Shown piece by piece: positions 26,237 to 34,743 of a stretch of DNA of 42,940 bases. This DNA comes from Tardiphaga sp. (GTDB lineage: Bacteria > Pseudomonadota > Alphaproteobacteria > Rhizobiales > Xanthobacteraceae). The stretch spans positions 1-42,940 of the forward strand of contig NZ_JAQGJT010000097.1 of the NCBI RefSeq assembly GCF_028290495.1, given 5' to 3'. A model generated the notes under the pieces. That model was not told where the DNA came from. It saw only the letters and a list, made by a program, of their open reading frames with translations, and did not search any database. The translations under genes and the position numbers were made by a program. Position 1 is the stretch's first letter, and each line of letters opens with the position of its first letter.

Positions 26237-27016
26237 ATGCCCCGCTTCGCAGCCAATCTCACAATGATGTTCACTGAGCACCCGTTCCTCGATCGCTTTG
26301 ATGCCGCAGCCAAGGCGGGCTTCAGCTCAGTCGAATTCCTGTTCCCCTATGAGCACCCGCCGGAGGTCATCGCCGAGCGGCTGCAGCGCAACGGCCTCAA
26401 GCAGGTGCTGTTCAACCTGCCGCCGGGCGACTGGGATGCTGGCGAGAGGGGCTTTGCTGCGCGGCCGGACAAGTTCGGTGAACTCCAGCAGAGTATCCGC
26501 ACGGCACTGCCTTACGCCAAGGCGACGGGCGTCCGCCGCCTGCATCTGATGGCCGGGCTTGCCGACCGCAAAGATCCGAAAGCCGTCGTGGCATTCCGCA
26601 AGTCGCTGGAATGGGCGGCGAACTTTTTCGGCGATCACGGCATCGAGGTGGTGATCGAGCCGATCAATCCGCGCGACGTGCCCGGTTACTTCCTCAACGA
26701 TTTCACGTTCGCCCGCGATATCATCGTCGACATGAAGCTACCGAATGTCGGGTTGCAGTTCGATATCTATCACTGCCAGATCCTGCATGGCGACGTCACC
26801 ATGCGGCTGCGCGAGATGCTGCCGTGGATCGGCCATATCCAGATCGCCAGCGTGCCGTCGCGCAACGAGCCCGGTGAGGAGTTGAACTATCCGTTCCTGT
26901 TCGCTGAGCTCGATCGGCTCGGTTATCAGCACTATATCGGCTGCGAATATCGCCCGGCGGGCGACACCGTCGCAGGTCTCGGCTGGTTCAAGCCCTATGC
27001 GGGAGTGAAGACGTGA
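26237..27016 (+). CDS. otnI: 2-oxo-tetronate isomerase (hydroxypyruvate isomerase-like)
   Basis: 259 residues, xylose-isomerase-like TIM barrel, normal for the family. It converts 2-oxo-tetronate to 3-oxo-tetronate. Metal-binding acidic residues are in VVIEPINPRDVPGYF (Glu), VGLQFDIYHCQ (Asp and His) and IGCEYRPAG (Glu), with HIQIASVPSRNEPG between them. GAGGA lies six bases before the ATG. It follows ltnD by 22 bases and overlaps otnK by four (GTGA). Hydroxypyruvate isomerase proper is the main alternative; the linked kinase and decarboxylase argue for OtnI. Confidence 0.9.
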   Translation: MPRFAANLTMMFTEHPFLDRFDAAAKAGFSSVEFLFPYEHPPEVIAERLQRNGLKQVLFNLPPGDWDAGERGFAARPDKFGELQQSIRTALPYAKATGVRRLHLMAGLADRKDPKAVVAFRKSLEWAANFFGDHGIEVVIEPINPRDVPGYFLNDFTFARDIIVDMKLPNVGLQFDIYHCQILHGDVTMRLREMLPWIGHIQIASVPSRNEPGEELNYPFLFAELDRLGYQHYIGCEYRPAGDTVAGLGWFKPYAGVKT

Positions 27017-28284
27017 CGCTGGCGCTGGGTTGCATTGCCGACGATTACACCGGCGCCTCCGATCTCGCCAACACGCTGACGCGCTGCGGTCTGCGCACCG
27101 TTCAGACCATCGGCATTCCCGCCGACGATCTCGCGCTGCCCGAGATCGATGCCATCGTCGTATCGCTGAAGAGCCGCTCGATTGCGCCGGAGGTCGCGGT
27201 GGAGCTTTCGCGCGCGGCGGAAAAATGGATTCGCAGCCGCGGCGCCCATCACGTGCTGTTCAAAATCTGCTCGACCTTCGATTCGACGGACAAGGGCAAT
27301 ATCGGCCCGGTGATGGACGCCTTGCGCGCAGACGCTTCTGAGGAGATTGTGCTGGTGACGCCGGCGTTCCCGGAGACCGGGCGCACCGTCTATCAGGGCC
27401 ACCTGTTTGTCGGTGCGGTCCCGCTGAACGAGAGCCCGCTGAAGGATCATCCGCTCAACCCGATGCATGACTCCAATCTAGTCCGTGTGCTGGCGTGGCA
27501 GAGCGCCTCCAAGGTCGGGCTTGTCGATCTCGCGACCATCGCCCGCGGCGAGGGCGCCGTGCGCGGCCGACTGGACGATCTCGCGGACAAGGGGTTCGGC
27601 GCGGCGATTGCGGATGCGGTCTTCCCAAGCGATCTTGAAACTATCGGCGCGGTGGCGCTGCGCCATCGCGTGTCGGTCGGTGCTTCGGGGCTTGGGCTTG
27701 GTCTGGCGCGGGCGCTGATCGCATCCGGCCGGGTGCAGGCCAGTGCCATGACCCCGACCATCGCCGCGGTCGGCGGCGCGGCCGCCTGTCTCGCCGGCAG
27801 TTGTTCGCAGGCGACCCTGCAACAGATCGCCCGCGCCGGGCAGACGATGCCGGTGCTGCATCTCGATGCGGAAAATATCATGGCCGGTCGACCGGAAATC
27901 GAACGCGCGCTGGCATGGGCGAAAGACCGGCTGGGCAAGGGCCCGATCCTGATCGCGTCGAGTGCGACGCCGGAGCAGGTCGGCATCCTGCAGGCGCGTC
28001 ACGGCCGTGACGCGGCCGGCCACGCCATCGAACAGGCGATGGCCGACCTGGCCGAGGCGCTGGTCAAGACCGGTGTGCGCCGGCTGGTGGTGGCCGGCGG
28101 TGAGACCTCCGGCGCGGTGGTCGACCGGCTCGGTATTCCCGGCTTTCTGGTCGGCGCGGAAATCGCGCCCGGCGTCCCGGTACTGCGCGCCGTGGGCTCA
28201 ACTGTCGGCGAACTGTCGCTGGCGTTGAAGTCGGGCAATTTCGGCGGCGAGACGTTTTTCGAGGACGCGCTGCGACTGATGTGA
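27013..28284 (+). CDS. otnK: 3-oxo-tetronate kinase (four-carbon acid sugar kinase, DUF1537)
   Basis: 423 residues, full-length two-domain sugar-acid kinase. It phosphorylates 3-oxo-tetronate at C4 with ATP before decarboxylation. The N-terminal substrate domain opens CIADDYTGASDLANTLTRCG and holds FKICSTFDSTDKGNIGPV. The C-terminal nucleotide domain has the conserved VAGGETSGAVV and the GNFGGETFFEDAL ending. The start is GTG at 27013, inside the end of otnI. No terminator is obvious after it. DUF1537 kinases also act on D-threonate, erythronate or D-ribonate, but the gene set fits OtnK. Confidence 0.93.
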   Translation: MTLALGCIADDYTGASDLANTLTRCGLRTVQTIGIPADDLALPEIDAIVVSLKSRSIAPEVAVELSRAAEKWIRSRGAHHVLFKICSTFDSTDKGNIGPVMDALRADASEEIVLVTPAFPETGRTVYQGHLFVGAVPLNESPLKDHPLNPMHDSNLVRVLAWQSASKVGLVDLATIARGEGAVRGRLDDLADKGFGAAIADAVFPSDLETIGAVALRHRVSVGASGLGLGLARALIASGRVQASAMTPTIAAVGGAAACLAGSCSQATLQQIARAGQTMPVLHLDAENIMAGRPEIERALAWAKDRLGKGPILIASSATPEQVGILQARHGRDAAGHAIEQAMADLAEALVKTGVRRLVVAGGETSGAVVDRLGIPGFLVGAEIAPGVPVLRAVGSTVGELSLALKSGNFGGETFFEDALRLM

Positions 28285-28569
28285 TTCGTAGTGTCGCTCA
28301 ATTGTCAGGCGCTGCAGTGCCTCGAAAGGCATAACTTCGCGCAATAAATGCGCATTACAAATAGTTCATGTTTCGCGTTTCGTTACTTGAAGCTTGAAAC
28401 TGTTGTGCGACCGCCACGACGGCCGAAAATATTAACAATGTCGTCGAAGTGAAGTGCTGTGATGCGCCGGTCGTTGGCTATTTTGCCGCAGGTCGGGTAA
28501 ATCCTTGCGGGCGAAGGGGCGGTATGCTCGCCCGTTCAACCCCACTGCAAACCCAGGAATGGCTGTTCG
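28285..28569 (+). promoter_or_regulatory. Upstream region of the RND genes with two small inverted repeats
   Basis: No gene seen in these 285 bases, which include a more AT-rich part. GCGCA-ATAAA-TGCGC lies at 28339-28353. CGGGCGA (28508-28514) pairs with TCGCCCG (28528-28534), 35 bases before the RND start. Either may be a regulator site or, for the second, a leader hairpin. No clear -35/-10 pair was picked. Confidence 0.35.
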
Positions 28570-31500
28570 ATGATTGCTTTGGTGCGCATAGCTTTGAGCC
28601 GGCCCTACACCTTTGTCGTGCTCGCCATGCTGCTTCTGCTCGTCGGTCCGCTGGCGGCGCTGCGCACCCCGACCGATATTTTCCCGGAAATCCGCATCCC
28701 GGTGATCGGCGTGATCTGGCAATATACCGGCCTGCCGCCGGACCAGATGGCCGGCCGTATCACCACGCCGTTCGAGCGTTCCTTGACCACCACCGTCAAC
28801 GACATCGAACACATCGTGGCGAATTCTTATGCGGGCTTCGGCATCGTCAAGATTTTCTTCCAGCCCAACGTCGATATCCGCACCGCCAACGCCCAGGTCA
28901 CCGCGATCTCGCAGACGCTGATCAAGCAATTGCCGCCTGGCGCCACGCCGCCGCTGATCCTTAACTACTCGGCCTCCACGGTGCCGATCATCAATATCGC
29001 GTTGTCCGGCGACGGCTTCAACGAGCAGCAGTTGCAGGATATCGCTTTCAACCAGTTGCGCACGCAGCTGGTCACGGTGCCGGGTGCAGCGATCCCCTAT
29101 CCGTTCGGAGGCAAGCAGCGCCAGGTCACGATCGACCTCAATCCCGGCGCTCTTCAGGCGCGCGGCCTTTCCGGCCAGGATGTCGCCAATGCGCTGGCCG
29201 CCCAGAACCTGATCACCCCGGTCGGCACCCAAAAGATCGGCGGCTTCGAATACTCCATCAATCTCAACAACTCGCCGCTGAAGATTGACGAGCTAGGCAA
29301 CCTGCCGATTCGCGCCGTCAACGGCGCCATGGTCTATGTCCGGGACGTCGCAAGCGTACGCGACGGCAACTCGCCGCAAACCAACATCGTTCATGTCGAT
29401 GGCAACCGCTCGGTGCTGATGCAGGTGCTGAAAGCCGGCTCGGTATCCACGCTGGATATCATCTCGGGCATCAAGCAGAAGGTGATCGACTATCGCTCCG
29501 CGCTGCCCGACGGGTTGAAGATCGCCTATATCGGCGACCAGTCAGGCTTCGTGCGCGGCGCCATCGAGGGTGTGGCGACCGAAGGCGTGATTGCAGCCTT
29601 GCTCACCTCGGTGATGATCCTGCTTTTCCTCGGCAGCTGGCGCTCCACGGTGATCATCGCGGTGTCGATCCCGCTGTCGATCCTCGGCGCGATCATCATG
29701 CTGTCGCTGATCGGCGAGACGCTGAACATCATGACGCTGGGCGGTCTGGCGCTGGCCGTCGGCATCCTCGTCGATGACGCCACGGTGACGATCGAAAATA
29801 TCAATTATCACCTGGAGAACGGCAAGGACGTCGAGCCGGCGATTATGGACGGCGCCAACCAGATCGTGGTGCCGGCTTTCGTCTCGCTGTTGTGCATCTG
29901 CATCGTGTTCGTGCCGATGTTCTTCCTCAACGGCATCGCGCGATTCCTGTTCGTGCCGATGGCCGAGGCGGTGATGTTCGCGATGATCTGGTCGTTCCTG
30001 CTGTCGCGCACGCTAGTCCCGACAATGGCGAAATATCTGCTGCAGAAGCACGTCCATCATGCCGAGGGCGAGCGTCCGAAAACCCGCAACCCGCTGGTGA
30101 ATTTCCAGCGCGGCTTCGAGCGACAGTTCGAGCGTTTCCGCGGCGGCTATCATGGCCTGCTCGACCTCGCGCTGACGCGACGACCGGTCTTCGTGATCGG
30201 GTTTCTGTCGTTCGTCGCAGTGTCGTTCCTGCTGGTGCCGTTCCTCGGGCGCAACTTCTTCCCGACCGTGGACGCCGGCAGCATCCTGATGCATGTCCGC
30301 ACCCAGGTCGGCACCCGCGTTGAGGAGACCGCCAACCAGTTCGCTGATATCACCAAGGCGATCCGCACCATCGTGCCGCCGGACCAGATCGACACCATGA
30401 CCGATAATATTGGTATGCCGGTGTCGGGCATCAACCTGACCTACAACAACACCGGCGTGATCGGGGCGCAGGACGGCGACTTCCAGATTAAGCTTAAAGA
30501 AGGCCATCCGCCGACCGAGATTTATGTGCAGGCCTTGCGTGAAAAACTGCCGCGGATGTTTCCCGGCGTCAGTTTCGCGTTCCTGCCGGCCGATATCGTC
30601 AGCCAGATCCTGAACTTCGGCGCGCCGGCGCCGATCGACCTGCAGATCAGGGGCGCCAATCTCGCCGCCAACTTCGAATATGCCACCAAGCTCCTGAACA
30701 AGATCCGCCGCATCCCCGGCATTGCGGACGCGCGGATCCAGCAGTCGCCGAACAGCCCCGGCTTCAACATCGATGTTGATCGCACCCGCGCGCAGTATGT
30801 CGGCGTCACCGAGCGCGATGTTACCAACTCGCTGGTGGTCAATCTTGCCGGCTCGTCGCAGGTCGCGCCGACCTATTACCTCAACCCCGATAACGGCGTC
30901 TCATATTCGATCGTGATGCAGACGCCGCAATACAAGATGGATTCGCTGGGCTCGCTGGAAACGCTGCCAATCACCGCGGTCAACGCCGCCACCGCGCCGA
31001 TGCTCGGCGGCATCGCCAGCATCACGCGCAGCGCCTCCAACGCCGTGGTGTCGCAATACGACATCCAGTATATGGTGCAGATCTACGCCACGCCGCAGGG
31101 CAGGGACCTCGGCGCGGTATCCAAGGATATCTACAAGGTGATCGACGAGACCAAGGCCGAGGTACCGCGCGGCAGCAACGTGGTGCTGCTTGGCCAGGTC
31201 GAGACCATGAACTCGGCGTTTTCCGGCCTGCTGTTCGGCCTGCTCGGCGCCGTGGTGCTGATCTATCTCCTGATCGTGGTCAACTTCCAGTCCTGGTCCG
31301 ACCCGTTCGTGATCATCACGGCGCTGCCGGCGGCGCTTGCCGGTATCGTCTGGATGTTGTTCACCACCCAGACCACCCTGTCGGTACCCGCCTTGACCGG
31401 CGCCATCATGTGCATGGGCGTCGCCACCGCCAACTCCGTGCTGGTGATCTCGTTTGCCCGTGAGCGCTATGCTATCCTCGGCGATCCGATCGCCGCTGCC

Positions 31501-31755
31501 TCGGAAGCGGGCTTCGTCCGGTTTCGCCCGGTGCTGATGACGGCGCTCGCGATGATCATCGGCATGGCGCCGATGGCGCTGGGACTGGGCGAGGGCGGTG
31601 AGCAGAACGCGCCGCTCGGCCGCGCCGTGATCGGCGGCCTGATTTTTGCTACGATTGCAACGCTGATGTTCGTGCCGGTGGTGTTCAGCATGGTCCATAA
31701 GAAACAAGAGCCCGCGCCAGAGGCAGGCTCGCCGGAGTTATCGCATGTCCATTGA
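28570..31755 (+). CDS. RND-family efflux permease (AcrB/MexB-type fold)
   Basis: 1061 residues, normal for the large RND pumps: twelve expected membrane segments and two large periplasmic loops. It exports drugs, lipophilic compounds or metabolites using the proton gradient. The helix-4 acidic pair is present as Asp402-Asp403 in GILVDDATVTIEN. The lysine of helix 10 in AcrB (S-A-K-N) is missing: the chain reads GVATANSVLVISFARE with Ala954 at that place. This variant is shared by a subgroup I recall, so it may be functional with a different proton relay. AGGAA lies about ten bases upstream. The membrane fusion gene follows with an 11-base overlap; no outer-membrane channel gene is present. 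Substrate unknown. Confidence 0.94.
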   Translation: MIALVRIALSRPYTFVVLAMLLLLVGPLAALRTPTDIFPEIRIPVIGVIWQYTGLPPDQMAGRITTPFERSLTTTVNDIEHIVANSYAGFGIVKIFFQPNVDIRTANAQVTAISQTLIKQLPPGATPPLILNYSASTVPIINIALSGDGFNEQQLQDIAFNQLRTQLVTVPGAAIPYPFGGKQRQVTIDLNPGALQARGLSGQDVANALAAQNLITPVGTQKIGGFEYSINLNNSPLKIDELGNLPIRAVNGAMVYVRDVASVRDGNSPQTNIVHVDGNRSVLMQVLKAGSVSTLDIISGIKQKVIDYRSALPDGLKIAYIGDQSGFVRGAIEGVATEGVIAALLTSVMILLFLGSWRSTVIIAVSIPLSILGAIIMLSLIGETLNIMTLGGLALAVGILVDDATVTIENINYHLENGKDVEPAIMDGANQIVVPAFVSLLCICIVFVPMFFLNGIARFLFVPMAEAVMFAMIWSFLLSRTLVPTMAKYLLQKHVHHAEGERPKTRNPLVNFQRGFERQFERFRGGYHGLLDLALTRRPVFVIGFLSFVAVSFLLVPFLGRNFFPTVDAGSILMHVRTQVGTRVEETANQFADITKAIRTIVPPDQIDTMTDNIGMPVSGINLTYNNTGVIGAQDGDFQIKLKEGHPPTEIYVQALREKLPRMFPGVSFAFLPADIVSQILNFGAPAPIDLQIRGANLAANFEYATKLLNKIRRIPGIADARIQQSPNSPGFNIDVDRTRAQYVGVTERDVTNSLVVNLAGSSQVAPTYYLNPDNGVSYSIVMQTPQYKMDSLGSLETLPITAVNAATAPMLGGIASITRSASNAVVSQYDIQYMVQIYATPQGRDLGAVSKDIYKVIDETKAEVPRGSNVVLLGQVETMNSAFSGLLFGLLGAVVLIYLLIVVNFQSWSDPFVIITALPAALAGIVWMLFTTQTTLSVPALTGAIMCMGVATANSVLVISFARERYAILGDPIAAASEAGFVRFRPVLMTALAMIIGMAPMALGLGEGGEQNAPLGRAVIGGLIFATIATLMFVPVVFSMVHKKQEPAPEAGSPELSHVH

Positions 31756-32944
31756 TCCGAAGCCGCCGACCTCCCGCCGCAAGCTGGGTCTGGTCGGAGT
31801 CATCGGCCTGTGCGCCGCGGGCGCCATCGTCGTCACCGGTATCATGGCGCGCGCCAAGACCGAGAGCGAGCTGAAGAGCTGGACCGATGCCCAGGCAATC
31901 CCGAGCGTCGCGGTGGCGCCAGCCGATGCGCGGCTGCTCAACGCCACGCTCGATCTGCCGGGCCGGCTGGAGGCCTATTCGCGGGCGCCGATCTTTGCCC
32001 GCGTCAGCGGCTATGTGTCGAGCTGGAGCGCGGATATCGGCGCCCAGGTCAAGGCCGGCCAGGTGCTCGCCGAGATCGAGGCGCCGGATCTCGACCAGCA
32101 GTTGCTGCAGGGCCGCGCCGATCTGGTCAGCCAGCAATCCAGCGCGCGATTGTCTGAGGCCACGCTAAATCGCCGGAAGTCGCTTGTCGCCTCGAACTTC
32201 GTATCGGCGCAGGAAATCGACGAGCGCAGCGCCGACCTCGCCAACAAGAAGGCGGCGGTTAATTCGGGCACCGCCAACGTTGAGCGGCTGGAAGCGCTGG
32301 CCGGCTACAAGAAGGTCACCGCGCCGTTTGACGGCGTTGTCACCCAGCGCAATACGGACGTCGGCGCGCTGATCTCGGGCGGCACCGGCACGGGGCCCGC
32401 GATGTTCGTGATCTCCGACATCAAGAAGCTGCGCGTCTTCGTCGATGTACCGCAGAGCTACGTGCCGGCGATACGGATCGGCGCCAAGGCGGTTATCACC
32501 GTGCCCGACTATCCGAACAGGACCTTCTTGGCCACGGTGGAAGCCTCCTCGCAATCGGTCGATATCGCCTCCGGCACCACGCGCATGCAGCTGGCGCTCG
32601 ACAACGCGAAGGGCGAGCTGCTGCCCGGCGGCTACGCCAATGTGAAGATGAGCTTGGCCCGCGAGAATGCCCCGCTGCACATCCCCGCCAGCGCGCTGAT
32701 TTTCAACAAGGACGGCACCCGCGTCGCCACGGTTACCGCCGACGACAAGATCCTGTTCAAGACCGTCACCATCGCCCGGGATCTCGGTCGCGACATCGAA
32801 CTGGCCTCCGGCATCACCGCCGACGACCGCATCGTCACCACGCCTCCCGATGGCCTCAGCGATGGCGATCAGGTGCGGGTGTCGAACTCACCGAAAGCCA
32901 GCAAGCCCGCCACGGCGTCCGAGAAGCAGGACGTAAAGGGCTGA
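31745..32944 (+). CDS. RND efflux membrane fusion protein (AcrA/HlyD type)
   Basis: 399-residue periplasmic adaptor that links the RND permease to an outer-membrane channel. A single N-terminal hydrophobic segment (about 14-35, LGLVGVIGLCAAGAIVVTGI) anchors it; there is no lipobox cysteine. The biotinyl-lipoyl-like half motifs are ARVSGYVSSWSADIGAQVKA and VTAPFDGVVTQRNTDVGALI, on either side of an alpha-helical hairpin (about 115-180). The beta-barrel and membrane-proximal parts follow, and the C terminus is Lys-rich. GGAG lies seven bases before the ATG, which is within the permease gene. Adaptor second and permease first is the less common order. Confidence 0.94.
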   Translation: MSIDPKPPTSRRKLGLVGVIGLCAAGAIVVTGIMARAKTESELKSWTDAQAIPSVAVAPADARLLNATLDLPGRLEAYSRAPIFARVSGYVSSWSADIGAQVKAGQVLAEIEAPDLDQQLLQGRADLVSQQSSARLSEATLNRRKSLVASNFVSAQEIDERSADLANKKAAVNSGTANVERLEALAGYKKVTAPFDGVVTQRNTDVGALISGGTGTGPAMFVISDIKKLRVFVDVPQSYVPAIRIGAKAVITVPDYPNRTFLATVEASSQSVDIASGTTRMQLALDNAKGELLPGGYANVKMSLARENAPLHIPASALIFNKDGTRVATVTADDKILFKTVTIARDLGRDIELASGITADDRIVTTPPDGLSDGDQVRVSNSPKASKPATASEKQDVKG

Positions 32945-32965
32945 GGGTGAGCGCGGCTCTTATTT

Positions 32966-33020
32966 CCCCTCCACCCCTTGTGGGAGAGGGTGGCCGCGCG
33001 TAGCGCGGACGGGTGAGGGG
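32966..33020. repeat. Multi-stem intergenic palindrome after the RND operon
   Basis: CCCCTCCACCC at the left pairs with GGGTGAGGGG at the right with one bulge. Inside, CCGCGC-GTA-GCGCGG (32994-33008) forms a tight hairpin, and CTCCAC with GTGGGAG can form another. It starts 22 bases after the adaptor stop. No T run. Confidence 0.6.
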
Positions 33021-33114
33021 CAGCCACAAGCTCCGTCGTTAAAAAATTCCTCATCCGTCGCGGACGGAGTCTGTCATCGGGCGGAGCTTTGCGCCGGCCC
33101 GTTGGTCCGCGCCA

Positions 33115-33165
33115 CCTTCTCCCACGCAGAGAAGCTTCGCTTCGCGCGGGGGAAAAGGAAGAAGG
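33115..33165. repeat. Palindrome next to the thiolase-like gene end (family E-like)
   Basis: CCTTCTCCCACGC is complemented loosely by GCGCGGGGGAAAAGGAAG and GAAGG, with a central GAAGC-TTC-GCTTC hairpin. It resembles the element at 14980-15030 in layout. With the element at 32966 it fills most of the 233-base gap between convergent genes; I see no gene there. Confidence 0.5.
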
Positions 33166-33177
33166 CAGAGTTGCGGC

Positions 33178-34677
33178 TCAGCCCACCCGCCATTCCAGAA
33201 CGCCGTCCGCCGCGGTGTTGATCGCCCCACGCGACCCCACCGGCGAGCGGTCCATATCCATCAGATGCGCCAACGTTGCCGCGTCCTGCGCCGGCACCCG
33301 TGCCAGCGCGCGGGCGTGCTCCCCAGTGCGCAGGATCACCACGCCGTGCTCGATGGCATTGTTGCGGCCATAGATCACCGTGAAGCTCTCCACCTTGCTC
33401 ACTCCCGACGCCTGGGTGACGAAGGACGGCACCTCGCCGCGATGCCGATCCGCCTCGGCCTGCAGGTTGGTGTCCTGCGCCAGCGCCTCGGCAGCCGCCT
33501 GTCGTGACAGCACCAGCGCATGGTGTTTGGTGACGAAGCCGCCCTGGCCGTAGAGCAGCCCAAGCTTTGCGCCTGCCCGCAGCCGGCGCACCATCGCGCA
33601 TGCGGCATGCGCCATGTAGTCGTTGAGCGGCGCGCCGAAGAAGGTCAGTCCGCCCGCCACCGTCGGCTGCACGTCGGCGCCAAGGCCCAGCGTGCGCCGC
33701 GCCATCTTGGGCACCACGGGGAAGCAGCTGTACAGCTCGATCGCATCGAACGGCGTTCCGCCCGCCAGCGCCATCGCCGCCTTGAGCACGGCATTTTGCG
33801 CGTGGCTCTCGACATACTGGTCGCGGTCGAGATAGTCGCGCGGCTCCTCGGCCGAGGCGCCGCCGTGGATATGCATGATGCGGTCTTCGGCAATGCCGGC
33901 AGCGCGTGCTTTCGCAAGGCTGGTGATCAGGATCGCCGCCGCCTGGTTGACCATCGGATTGGCGACCATCAGCTTGGTGTAGGGCCAGGCGATCAGCCGG
34001 TTGTCGGATGTCGGCGTGGTGATCTCCTCCGGCGTGAAAGCGTGCTTCAGCCAGGCCTCCGGATTTTGTGCGGCGACCGCCGAGTAGCGCGACCACAGCG
34101 CGCCGGATTCCGCCAGCGCCTGCCGTGGCGTCTGGCCCCAGTGCGCGGCGGAGGCCGCCTCATAGAACGGATACACCGTGACCGGCTTGGCCACGCCAAG
34201 CGTGGTCGCCATCGGTCTCTGGTAGTTGGCGCCGCGCAGCGGCTCAGGTGCATCATGGGCGAACGGCGTCCACGGCAGCGCGACGCCGGCGCGCTCGGCC
34301 TTGGTCGCGGTCGATTGCGCCTCTGCGCCGCAGATCGCCGCCACCGTAGCCTCGCCGCGCGCGATGCGTTTGGCGGCCTCGTGGATGAAGCGGATCGGGC
34401 TTTCGCCGCCGACCGGGCCGTAATGCGCGTGTGTGGGCTTGATGCCCAGCCGGTCGCCGAGCTGTCCGGCGGGATCGCTGTAACGCCAGCTCAGGAAATT
34501 GACGATGTCGAGCGAGTCGATTTCGCCGAGCAGCCTGCCGCCGCTGTCTTGCTCTGCGCGCTTCAGCGCCTCCTCGATCAGCGCCAGCGGCTCCATGCCC
34601 GCGGTGAGTTCCCGGGGATGATCGCTGAACTCGCCGACGCCGACGATGACGGGAATGCGGTCTTCGGAATTTGTCAT
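33178..34677 (-). CDS. Thiolase-like protein lacking the canonical catalytic residues
   Basis: 499 residues with the thiolase fold layout, of the kind annotated as acetyl-CoA acetyltransferase or SCP2-type. By eye alignment, the nucleophile block (normally C-S-S-G) reads GGESPIRFIHEAAKRIARG with Gly at the Cys place. The GHP block reads GGLTFFGAP with Ala for His. The C-terminal CxGGG reads YGQGGF with Tyr for Cys. NEAF reads YSCF. The protein is long and otherwise well kept, so it is a divergent enzyme and not a decayed one; retro-aldol or lyase chemistry as in the Ltp2 type is one possibility. Ribosome site weak. It is 66 bases downstream of the flavin oxidoreductase on the same strand. Confidence 0.85.
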   Translation of the reverse strand: MTNSEDRIPVIVGVGEFSDHPRELTAGMEPLALIEEALKRAEQDSGGRLLGEIDSLDIVNFLSWRYSDPAGQLGDRLGIKPTHAHYGPVGGESPIRFIHEAAKRIARGEATVAAICGAEAQSTATKAERAGVALPWTPFAHDAPEPLRGANYQRPMATTLGVAKPVTVYPFYEAASAAHWGQTPRQALAESGALWSRYSAVAAQNPEAWLKHAFTPEEITTPTSDNRLIAWPYTKLMVANPMVNQAAAILITSLAKARAAGIAEDRIMHIHGGASAEEPRDYLDRDQYVESHAQNAVLKAAMALAGGTPFDAIELYSCFPVVPKMARRTLGLGADVQPTVAGGLTFFGAPLNDYMAHAACAMVRRLRAGAKLGLLYGQGGFVTKHHALVLSRQAAAEALAQDTNLQAEADRHRGEVPSFVTQASGVSKVESFTVIYGRNNAIEHGVVILRTGEHARALARVPAQDAATLAHLMDMDRSPVGSRGAINTAADGVLEWRVG

Positions 34678-34743
34678 GCTGTTGTCTTTGCTTTCTTCAA
34701 GGTCGTCCGCACTTGCGCGCTTTAGAGGTGCCTGCCGCTCAAC

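Noticed and set aside
25201..26313. Upstream extension giving otnC a 592-residue frame
   Set aside because: The added part is antisense to ltnD and has no recognisable domain. The class II aldolase fold begins at 25200.
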